DNA from: Anniella stebbinsi | Taxonomy: Eukaryota > Chordata > Lepidosauria > Squamata > Anniellidae | Assembly: GCA_029215795.1 (NCBI GenBank) | Contig: JARDYH010000002.1 | Coordinates: 129,773,001-129,837,000, forward strand | Direction of reading: 5' to 3' | Length of the DNA stretch: 64,000 nucleotides | Shown here: one piece after another, positions 10,162-22,307 of the stretch | Numbering within the stretch: the first letter of the stretch is position 1 | Layout: each line of letters begins with the position of its first letter | Made by a program: the position numbers and the translations under genes | Notes under the pieces: model-generated | What the model was told of the DNA's origin: nothing | Seen by the model: the letters and a program-made list of their open reading frames with translations, nothing else | Database searches by the model: none

Positions 10162-10964
10162 TCTTGTTCCAGACATGGAGATTGGGGACTTCAATTTTGT
10201 AGGATGTTTCTAGTTTCTGAAAGTTCTGCAAGAATATGAAATGAATCTGGTGTGGGAGGGAATCAAGGGATGAAGGAAACAGCTTCAAACTTGGCATGGC
10301 TAAAGCCCTACTTCAGAACTACCAGGGTGCCAAGTTTCATCTCTTTATCTTTAAAAGTGACAGGGATGTAAGCACTTTTGTTAATCAATTTCCACTGACA
10401 GTAATAGAGCGATTCCCCGAAAACAGAGCAGTTTTACCCAACAGTGCGGGGAGATGGACCTATTCCGAAAACCAGAGCAGAGAATCGCCTCATCAGAGCT
10501 GCGTCCCAAATTTCGGGGAGGAGCACCCGTTCTGCACACCCCTAACGTTTGGCCTATTTTTAAATAAACTTTTTAGTTTAAACTTTGAAGAAAAAACTTT
10601 AGCTAGTGAATCAGCAAAACTCGATCTTAGAAGACGAATTCTCCCCTATAAAGTAGCACCTACAACCCACATTTTGTAAGCAGTGTATTAAAAATAGTTA
10701 TTTTGTTTTTTTTTAAAAAAAAGTCCACTAGCTACGCTGCTGGCAGAAATATGGCTCTTCAGTTTTTGCCCCATAATTAACACAATATTTGCTGTGGATG
10801 GAGAAACGTATGGCCAATCTGCCAATCCTGGCAACCTACTGCCTCTGAACTATGCACAGGATAGATTCACGGTTAAAGCCATAGTCAAAAACAGGAGTAT
10901 ACACTGGAATCCCACCCACTCACCCCCGCACCAAGTCAACATTTGCAGTATAAAAATGACTCAC
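10162..10964. other. CDCA2 intron or flank, no gene seen
   Basis: About 800 bp with no convincing coding segment on either strand. I looked for the next CDCA2 exon here and found none. Confidence 0.5.
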
Positions 10965-11093
10965 TGGTGTCTTTTTAGAAGAAGGTTTTGTTGCTGGTTT
11001 AGCTTCCTGCAATTTGCCGTGCTCCCGTTTGGAATTCTTGGCTTGCATTTTGTTTGCTAAGCTAAGATCCGTTTCTTCTTGTCCGCTGACATA
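10965..11093 (-). CDS. CDCA2: CDCA2 exon (Lys-rich)
   Basis: 43 codons, phase 0 at both ends, acceptor AACAG at the high end and donor GTGAGT at the low end. Encodes a Lys/Gln-rich segment ending KPSSKKTP, similar in character to the basic stretch of mammalian CDCA2. Last exon supported in the window. Confidence 0.7.
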
Positions 11094-14000
11094 CTGTTAG
11101 GAAACATCCATATTAAAAAGTGAGTATGCAATACCAGAGTCTATTACAGCACAAGAACTGTGTTTTACAGAAGTAAATACTAACAGGGAGTATGTAAAGA
11201 AATTGTATTATGGAATCTCAGAAATGCAAATTTCTGATTTCACTGATAACTTCCTTGTTGGCAGTTTCTTTAATTATGCAAGATATGTATCATGTTCATT
11301 TATTGCCCACTCTAAAAATAACTAGCACGTACTAAATAACGGAGGGAGGAAAATATACAGAAATTTTCCAAACTGCATATCTTAGATTCACAGGGGAAAA
11401 TCCAGACAAAAATGTTAACACGCAAACTTACATATCCAGCCATTTTTGTAAACCACCCAGAGAGCTCGACTATGGGGCAGTATATAAATGTAATGAATCA
11501 TCATCATCCACCTCCTGAAATGTTAACTCTCAAGGAAGATTTACTCATCGCTCAAAAGAATAAAAAAATAAACCCACCTTCCTTTTAGTAGAGGACCGAG
11601 TGGTCCTAACAGTCTGGAGGTCAGAAGAATTACCTTCCGTTTCTAAAAATGAGATAAAGATGCAGTTTATATCTAAAGTATTGAGCCTGTACCTAAGATA
11701 TGTGTATCTATTGCTAGCTTGCTGCATAAACAGCACTGGACCCCTTCCAAAGTTTTACCAGGAATTCACAACCTTTCAAGTTAGAAATCCTCAAGAGCAC
11801 GTACAGGTAGGCATTATGTACAAGAATGCCTCTTTCTGTTTAGGCATTTATGATCTACTGGAAATATCACAAGTCCATATCTAGAGTAAGGTAATACATA
11901 TCTCACACATTTTACCTTGGTAGGTCATAACTACGATCTTGTACCTTCCCTTTGGTTTTTATTTTCACCATTTATAGTCAGACTTGGTACATACTTACGT
12001 TGATTTGGTGTTGTAATCTGAGTTTGAATTTGCACCTTTGCAACCCTATGTCAGAGGGCAAAGCATGACTAGTGTGAAAGTCCACTATGTATCAATAAAC
12101 CGACTGGGCTGTTTCAGTTCAAATCTCAAGTCTGTGCTCTTTTACGCAGGTCACACTTTACCCTCTGACCAACTGGTTGCAAAGGTGCAAATTCAGATTA
12201 CAATACCAAATTAACAATTTGCACCTTTTAAAGAAAAGAAAACAGTTTAAGCTATGGTAGGCACCATAAATTGCTGCTGTAGTGCTGAAAATTCTGCATT
12301 ATCGTCCTATCCCACACCACAGAGGGAAGGGCCACGGCTCAGTGTGACAGAGCACCTGCTTTGCATGCAGAAGGTTCCAGGTTCGATTCCCATCTTTCTC
12401 CAGGTTGGGCGAAGAAAAGAATCCCGCCTGAAACCCTAGAGAGCCGCTGCTGCCACCTAAGTGTTGACAATACTAGGCTCGATGGACCAAGGTTCTAACT
12501 CAGAAAAAGGCAGCTTCCTATGTTTCTAATATCTCACAAGGGAAATCCCACAAACTAATCAAATTACACATGACTTTATACAACAGTATTACCCCACCGT
12601 GGAAACCAGCATCATTGGCACGGGAAATAATCATGCCAATTTGCCCACCCACATTTACAGATATTACCAACTTTACCGTGGAACTGAACCACAAAGCAGC
12701 AGCTCCTACACCACAATGGTGACATGTATCACACCACTGCAGTATTTATTTCTTGATAATAAAATACAAATTATAAGAATGCATGTACATAACTTCACCT
12801 TCCAGATCAGAGTTCGTGGAATGTTCAGTAGCAGCGAATACTTCCGATGACCCTTGAAGAAGGTCCTATAGTAAGAAAGAAATATTACAAACACGTTACA
12901 ATAAAATGCAAACTCCTGTGGCCCAAAATACCACAAGACAAGAGCTAAGCCAGAGTGGTATCTGAACATTTCAGCTTCAAAATGTGAATATGGCAGTCGC
13001 TGGCATTTCAAAAAATTAAGAGTCACTCTCGGATTCAGACACTGGGCCAAACCACAGTTGCTCTAAACACACTTTAGAATTCAGATTATGGTTTTTGGTT
13101 CTAAATCAGCCTTCCCCAACTTAGTGCCCTCCAGATGTGTTGGACTACAACTCCCAGAATCCCCCAGCCAGACACCAGGTTAGGGAAGGCTATCCTAAAC
13201 GATCAGGAAAACCATGGCTTACAATGCAATCCAATGCATATCTACAGGGAGGTAAGTTCTGAGTTCAATGGGCCTTACTCAAGGGTAAGTTGAATGGGAT
13301 GGCTGCCTTAGAGCCACTTGCCCAGTTTTTTTTCATGTCTGCTCGGGTTTAAGTCCAAGGGCTTTGGAAGAGAAGCAATGGTTATATCCATGGTTTATGA
13401 GTTCAGACATAATGCCGAACCCTAGGTAGCAATACCTCGGTTCTCAGATCCACTTCAAAAAACATGGTTTGAGTTTCTGCTTTGCCAGTTGATGAACTAT
13501 ACAAAACCTTACCAAATGTGACAGTAAAAAGAAGAAAATTCTGGTGAAGTATACACATTTATTAACAATGACCTGGTTCAGATGTTACAACTATCTAGGG
13601 ATTTTATAAATCGTATCCTCATTGAACTAAACAACCCAGGGAAGCCCTGTCCCTGTGTTGTTTAGCGTGATGTCTGAACACATAATTCTGGGTTGCTGGG
13701 GGAGAGGCAAACCAGAGCTGTAACCCATGGTTTGTTCTTGGATTAGAACTCCGGGTTGCCTCTCCCCCAACAACCTGTTCTGGATGGGGTTGTACTCCCT
13801 CTGAAGGAGCAGGTCTGTAGCTTGGAGGTGCTCCTGGACCCATATTTGTCACTCCCAACTGACTTCAGTGGCCCGGAGCGCCCATTATCAGCATCAGTTG
13901 GAACGCCAACTACACCCATTCCTGGATAGGGATAGCCTAGCCACGGTCATTCATGCACTGGTAATCTCATCCTTAGACTACTGTAATGTGCTCTATGTGG

Positions 14001-17000
14001 GGCTACCCACATATGTGGTTTGAAAGCTGCAGTTAATACAGAATGCAGCAGCTAGAGTGCTCACGGGGGCATCTAGCTCTGTTCATATAAAACCTGTATT
14101 AAAAGAACTGCACTGACTGCCTGTTAGCTACCAAGCCACATACAAGGTTATGCTGTTATCTTACAAAGCCCTAAACAGCTTGGGATCAGCATACCTAGCA
14201 GACCGCTTTCCCTTTTATACAACCGGACGACAACTACAATCCTCAAAGGAAGCCCTATTGACCATTCTGAAATGAACAGAATGTCGTCATGAAGAACCTC
14301 AGTGGCGGGCCTTCTTTGTAGTGGCACCCACCCTCTGGAAAACCCGTCTTCATACAGTTTGGGAGGAGGGAAACATAACGTCTTTTACATGCCTTTTGAA
14401 AACATACCTTTTTTACACAGGCTTTCCCTGATTTTTAACTTAGCTGATTTTATATTGCTTTTTATAACTTTTAATGTTTAAAATTTATCTATTCCTGTTT
14501 TATGGTTTTTAACTGTGCACTGCCCAGAGAGCTTTGACTGATAGGCAGTAAAAATTGTAATAAATAAAATAAATAAAATAAACCCCAAGTTCTGCATTTG
14601 GAGTTCTGCAGCTAAACAACCCAGGGACAGCCATTCCTATGTTGTTTAGCTCCACCTGGCTGCAACACGCTTGATCCCGTTTCTTGCACAACAACTAAAG
14701 GATTAAAAATAACAGGATTGTTGTGATGTCCAAACTGGGTCATAGACAACTGGGAGAAAAGTCATGTGCATAAATTGCAACGAACCTACAATGGAGTGAA
14801 GCGAACTTACATCATCATGGTCAAAGATTGGTTGGGGAAAAGGCTGCTTGAGAGGAATTACATTAGGATTTTTTTCTCTTGACCCTGATGGACTCAGCGG
14901 GACTCTTCCTTGTCTGCATAATGGATCATCCACAGGAAGAAGTGTTATAGGCATGTCAGAGTCTAGATCATTGCTGTATGACTTCACTTCATCTATTGTT
15001 CCAGTACTTCTCTCTGTAACTTTATACATAATTAAAATGCACGTTATGCTGACAGACTGACAGAATTTTATGAACTAAATTGTAATTTAATTTCCACCAT
15101 TTACATACTGCTCAATAACAAAAAAAGTTCTTACACCTTGCAAACATTTTTTAAAAAAATTAAATACAAAATATGCATACAATCAAAAGCAGCATAAATA
15201 CAACCAGTCACAGCAACAGAAATTTTAAAATTGAGAAGCCTAAACTGTATAAAAGACCTGGCACTGAAAGATCACAAGGATGGTGCCAGCAGAAGATCTC
15301 TATGAAGGCTGTTTCATATCCGGGGGTGACACTAATGAAAAGGCCCTCTCCGTGGCAATTTCCTGCCCCACTTCATTCGGTGGGGGCACTTGGAAGAGGG
15401 CCTCTGAAGATCTTAAGATTTGGGTAGGTATACATGGGGGAAGACAGTCTTTTGTGTAACCTGGGCCCAAGTCATTTAGGCTTTAAAGTTGAAACCAAAA
15501 TGGATTGGTAGCCAGTGCAGCTGACAAGCCACAGGCACAACATACTCAACCCGCTAAGAGCCCATTAGCAGTCTTGCAGCCCTATTTTGGACCAACTGCA
15601 TTTCCCAAACTGTTTTGAAAGGCAGCTCCACATACAATGCACCGTGATAGTCTAAACAGGAAATTACTACAATGTGGATAACCTAGCCATCCTGGCAAGG
15701 TCACAGCTGGTGTCTCAGCTAAAGCTGATAAAAGGTGCTTTGAGCCACCAGTAAGCATTCCTAGAATCAGAACCTGGTCCTTTAGAGGGAATGCAACCCC
15801 ATCAAGGCTGCACACCATCCACCTGGGTGGATGAACCACCAACCAGCAGTGCCTCTATCATGTCTAGATTGAGCTTCAATTTGTATACCTTCATCCAGTC
15901 CATTACCGCAGACCCAAGCACAGCCACAGCCTCGCCTGCATCTACTTTCATCTGCTACCTCAGATCCAATCTCAGGATGAGCTCTCCCAGAGATTTCATG
16001 TAGATGTTAAATGGCATGAGAGAATGAATAGAATCTTGCAGAAGCTCAAATCACGGCAGCCAAGGGTTAAGCAGCCATCTCCTGGTTCCACCTTCTGAAA
16101 ACAGCCATCCAAGTAGAAGTGGAACCACTACCAGCACCCCCAAGGTTATCATGGTTGATGGTATCAAAAACCGCTGAGAGATCCAGGAGAAGCAATAGGA
16201 TCACACTGCCTCCAATCTTTCAACAAAGGTCATCCCACAGAGCAACTAAGGCAGTTTCTGTCCTCAAAAAAAATGCCTAAAAACCAATTTAACTTAATCC
16301 AGACAATCACTTTCATACAAGAGTATCTGGAGTTGTCTGGCCATCACTCTTGATCACCTTGCCCAGAAAGGAGGCTAGCCACTGGCATTAACTGTTGTTT
16401 ATGTTGTCTGAGTCAATCCTCAGGTGTGGTAGAATTACAGCTTCTTTTAAAGAAGCTGGAATTGCTCGCTCAGTGAGGCATTTACAACCTGCTGGACCCA
16501 GATGAACATCTCTTCCCTGCTACATTGAATAAACCACGAAGGGCAAGTATTGAGTATACAAGTGGTCAACTGGATTAGACTGAGCACTGTCATCAATCAA
16601 CAAAACTGAATGAGATGGTACTCTGGATACCTCCACTAATAACAATGCATTAATTGTGGTGTCCAAGTCATGACAGATCCTACATTGCCTCCCCTAGGCC
16701 AAATTTCAAATGCTCCGCACCACCCAGAAAATCTAAGGAACAGCCACCAGAGTGATACAAAGAGTTTGAGTTCAGCGGGGAAATGGAGACATTTCAGACC
16801 TGTTTGCAATCTTCCACAGCTTTTTAAGTTTGGGAGTGCGTCACTTTCTTCCTTCATTGTTGTAACATCAAAATGCTCCTAAAAAAAAGTAGTGTCATTC
16901 TTTAGTTGTTGAGTAGCCTTTTAAAGATGGTCCATTCTCTTCATATGATGTCTAGTCGAAAGCTAACTCTTTAATTGAATATTCAAATGCTATCATCAAT

Positions 17001-18516
17001 TGATTGGTACACATTTTGGGAGAAAAAGTATACCCTATTCTGAGCTCTGCATGTCTTGAGTTATTATCTGATCATCAGGCCATGGGCTTTAAACCTTCAT
17101 TGTTGGAAGATGAAGAGGAGGGAAAGCAGAAGGGACAGATTCAACATGGACAAAATGACCTGTTGGTAGCACTTGTCTTCTCACCCCTTGGAAGGTTTCT
17201 GGGGTAAAGTTTAGTACCTCCATGTCTCACAGATGCCAATATTCTATCTACCTATTCTGCCGTTTTTTGACCACAGAATGAAAGGTTGTGGATATAGTTT
17301 TAATCATGCATCTATTGGTTCATCAAGTAACTTCAAGCCATGTCCGGGGCAAGGTCACCGGTCACTTATGATCCGACTCCGGATGAACTTGTCCACTTCG
17401 TGTGCACCACTGAGAACTGGTTTGACACCAATCTAGGCCAGATCAAACCTCTATGGTACTTCTAAGCTAATGTGCAGACTAAGCAGAATATTGTGAACAG
17501 GGGGCAGGAGAAACACACAGTGATCATCTTCAGAAAATACATTAAACTTTACAAGTTAATTAATGCAAAGTAGTTGTCCAATACCTGAATGACTGTTCAT
17601 TCTGGTCTAGTTCTTAAGGTACCAGATTGACTGAAAATTCTGTTACCATCCCAGCTAACCCACTGCAGTACTGATTCCCTGACTGAATTGGCCAAAGCTG
17701 TGTTGACATATCCCCATTAAAAATAAAAATAGGTGGTTTTCCTATCCATCCTAACCTTACAAGATGGTGTGTGACATATACTTAACATTCATATACCAAC
17801 CTTCATGCCTTTGATTAATATCTTTACTGATGTTTTCTTCAGAACAGAACGAAGAGAACTGGAAGGCAAATGACTCTTTTGCACAGGAGTAATGGGTGGC
17901 TTGGTTTGATCAAATATTTCTAACCTCTGTTCTTCTGCAAATCTAACTTTCTTACAGCTGTGTTGAGATGTAGCATTGATGCTTAATTCTTCACTGGTAT
18001 GTGAAGACTGGATACCTTCAAAATACACACACAAAAAAGGAAGTTAGGAAGTTCACAGTGTAATACTGCGTATGTATGTATACTAAGTAAGCAACACACA
18101 CATACAGAAGCCCCATTGAGTTCAGTGGGACTTACTTCCAGGTAAGTGTGCATAGGACTGCAGGCTCAAAGTCTTTATTTAAAACTGTTTCTAATGCTAA
18201 AACAAAGCCAATCATTTCCATTGCATACCTTAAAAATGTGGCATTGCGTGAACAGTTTCTCTAGTATAATCTAACAGAGAATTATTGTGTCAAAGATTAT
18301 TTATGGGGAAAACCCCCAGTGCTCACAACTGCAACAATATCAAATTAGAGTATACAGCAAAAAATGAGGTAGCATTTTCCAGCACGGCTGTCTGACCCAT
18401 AGGAGAGAGCTATCCCTTCACAGCACTGAAATGTGGAGGTCTGAGTATTATGCTATGGTCTCCCATTTGGAACTGCTGGTTTTCTGCCCTCTGGACAAAC
18501 ACCATGAACAGAAGTA

Positions 18517-18549
<33 letters not shown>

Positions 18550-20227
18550 CAGAGAGGGTCAAGAAAAGGAAAAAATGGGGGAACCTCTCATTCATGATTT
18601 TTCGAGATCTCCCCATCTAACATGTTGCTACTACAGTAAACAGTAACACTGTTTTTGCCTATCAAAACTGCATCATTATTGCTTGTGTACGTAACTGTTT
18701 TATAGGCCACGTTCAGACATCACACTAAGCCATAAGTTTAACAAGATGTGAAAAAGCCAAAGCAAGCCCTGCCCCCATCTCCATTCCTCCTCCAGCGTGG
18801 CTGCAAAGAATTCAGAAGCTTTTGTTTGCTTCAGTGCAGTTTGCCATTTGAACTGACAAGCTACGCTGAAGCAAAAGTTTATGAACTCCTCGGGTCTGCA
18901 CCAGAGACAAAAGCGAGGTGGGGAAGAAAACACGTGAGGCTCACTGGAGGTTGTTCATGTGACACATTAAACTATGGTTTAGCGTAACGTCTGAACACAA
19001 CAATAGAGGATTAAATGAGCAATGAAAAAAGTAACTGGCTTTCAGTCAAAACCATTAAAAGTCTCCAGGCTTTATTTGAATAAAGAAAAGAAGACAATGC
19101 TTATTGATTAACTACACCTTTGGGTGATCAGACTTAATTCTTCAACTCCCAACACAGCATCGAACAGGATGGCAACCCCAGAACAGATTATAATTGTACA
19201 AAAGGAGTACTATTTAAGGATTTCCCCAAGTGTTTTGTTGTACACTTCTAAACTGCCAAGTCTCTTAACAGATCTATCTCATCACTCAGAACAATTTCAT
19301 AGCAAGTTATGCTGCTTTCTTTCTGAGTATCTGTTGAATACGCTGGCATCCAGATTTGATCAAAAATAGCATCTAAAACTATATATGTGTTTTATTAAGA
19401 TTTATATACCAAAAACATTTTCAGCGCGACTTACGATAAGTTAGACTTCCAGTAGGTGAGCAGCACCGGGTTGGGTGACATTGCAGCAGGTCATATCTGA
19501 TGACTTGCACAGAACAACTACCATAGCTGATATTTTGTGTCATCAAAATGGAAGCTACCTTTGTATTTTTCAAAATCACATTCAAGAAGAAAAGACCTGC
19601 ACGGTTGTGTGTATAAATGAAGGCTCAACAACATGGAAATGAATTCTTACCATGTTCAGCCTTTGGTATGTTCCTACTTGGAGTCATTTCCAAAGGCATG
19701 TATCCAGATGTAGTTACCAGCAAGGCTGGAACAGCCTAGGAAGAACAATGATCATCAGTCAGGAGTATTCAATTGCCTATCTTCAAATGACACATCACTT
19801 TAGTTAACACCTTCAAGGCTTTGGGATATAGCCACAGAAAACATAGAGAGCACAAAAAACCAGGGGGAGATGAAATGAAGCTGGAGAATATTTGGGAGAC
19901 AGGCTGCTGGAGCACCAACCCACCCACTGGCTTTGTCCAGCTCCTAAGATAAAGGCCAGAAGAAAGCTGGAAGAGAAGATGCAGGGAAGGTATGATCTTC
20001 TCCACTTCTCTAGAGAATAACTAGGCCCTGCAGAGGAGTCATGGGGGAGAGGAGTTGGAACTGGGTGCTGTCGTCAAGTCCAACAATGAAGGGAAAGAAG
20101 CAGAGTTTTCATCTTTTGTGGCAAACTCCCAAGACAGAAACAGCGACGTGAGCTGCCACAACAGCAAAGCCCAGGAGGCTCTCTGAAGTACATAGTCTCA
20201 GAACTGCTTTGAGAGCCAAATGTGTAT

Positions 20228-20264
<37 letters not shown>

Positions 20265-22262
20265 TTTAGGCTAGGAGAAAACAATGTGAAACCAACACCC
20301 AAAGCCATTTAACAAAGCAGATAAACTCTGCTGTGAGAAAGGAAATAGTAGTTAGGGGGCAAGTTTGCCCTTTTTCTGGCTGGTTGTGTCCTGCAGCTAC
20401 CTTCTGCAGCTACCTTCTGCTCAAGCAGAAACATTTCTGCTTTCAGCCATTTGGAGTAGAAGGAGAAAGGTTTAATTTGTATCAGTACAGGTTGAAAATT
20501 GCAACACTTTGAACAAGCAAAAGTATGAACTTCGTGGACAAAAAATGTTTATGCGTCCAGGAAAAAAAAATCTGGAGGCTACATTCCAACATCAGGCAGG
20601 GCTAAGGACAGAAGGGCGAGGCCAGATGAATCCTTGACAATCTGGATGTTTCCCAACCAAGCATACAAAACACAGCTCAATTCTATTTAGGTCTACTCAG
20701 GACTAAGCTCCAGTGCAACAGCAAATGCACAGACCTGCGAACACACAGGTTATAAAAGACAAGTTTAGGGAGCGATCCTATGCCCCCTAGGCAGCATCGG
20801 GGTGGGTGGATCCGATATTACGGATTGCTGGATCTGAGGTCAAAAAGTGCTTTGACCTTGAAGGGGGATCCATGCTCTAACCCCCTCCTCCTTACAACCA
20901 GCATAGAATGAACCACCCCAGCAGCCTCTCTAATGTCAGGAATGCATCCACGGAGAGGGGGTAAAGGGGGCGTTTTGGTACGCAGAGGGGAGGGGATTGG
21001 ATACAAACTAACCCAAGGCCTCTCCAGTCTCCTTCTATCCTCCTCCGAAACGCCCCAGTTAGATGGGTAAAAAAGCCTGTCTAGCAAAAATGCAGAGTGG
21101 GAAGACAGGGAAACAAAGATCGCCTCCACCACATCGCCTGCTGTGCGTAGGATGGAGATTACCGATCGAGGGCAGAATAGGACTGAGCCCTTAATTATCT
21201 TTTAATATCCTCTTATCTCTGATCACTGTCTGGACATAGCAGCAGTAGAATCTTGCTAGTAGATGGGGAACCTCCGTAGGCCTCATCCAGCCTGCAGGCT
21301 GAAGGTTCCTCCATTCCTGCTTTATGGGTAACATATGAATAGCTTGAGGCTACTGCCAATGCCTTCAATTTTGCATGAGGGACATAGGTGGAGAGGTAAT
21401 TTAATGCCACCAATTTTGACACATATACATGATAACTTAGAAACAGCAAATGAGCCAGTGAGAAGTTTCTGAGATGGAGGTGTAAGTTGTGTACCTGGAT
21501 ATCAGCCGACGTTCTCTCTCCATTAATGGATTTATCATTTAGGCTTTCCTCAAAAACCTGGCCAAGTTTAGATTGTTCATGCAGTCTGGTGTTGGCTTCA
21601 TTAGCTGTATTTAATACATTTGTAAACACAGGCCTTAGTATAAGATAAAATATATTATTTATATAAAATAATGTAGGTATCATTTTTCAGGCATACAACC
21701 TCCCCAAAAAATCTGGAAGCATACACAGCACTTCAGGTTTTCCCCAAGCCCAGACCTGCAAGTCGTTTAAGACAATCAGGTACTAAAATCTTGACCAAGA
21801 CACTCAGCCTATCATAAAAAATCTTCAATATGAATTTCAGAGATTAAGTTGAACTCTTGTAAATTTCTTTGTTATATTAACCTAGCAAAATACATTGTAT
21901 AGCCTGGTTTAGATGTGCTTACTTACAGGGGTTGGGTAGATGGCTCACTTTTTCCTCAGTTTCTTCAAGTGGCTTAAGGATTGGAAAAGCAGCTATTTTA
22001 TCCTTTAGCAAACTGTTCCGTTGTTTAAAAGGACTGGCCTGTTCAAAAACACCACAAGGAAGTTTCCAAACAATTTCAAGATGAAACATAGATGATAGAT
22101 ATATTCTGCCTCACAGAATTCTTCTACGGAATATTGAAGTGTCTTTCACCGCCCCCAGCAACTGGTTTTCCTATAAACACTCCTCTTGCAATCCAAAAGT
22201 TTAGTTTTATCCATGTTGAGTCACTGCCTAGAGATACTTACTTTACATTTTGCTTTTGTTGA

Positions 22263-22307
<45 letters not shown>

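Noticed and set aside
13619..13858. A 79-codon minus-strand ORF
   Set aside because: It lies within MITE and LINE repeat sequence and has no recognisable domain.
20760..21190. GC-richer block as a possible exon or promoter
   Set aside because: No splice-compatible frame, and its opening phrase recurs elsewhere, so it is more likely a repeat.
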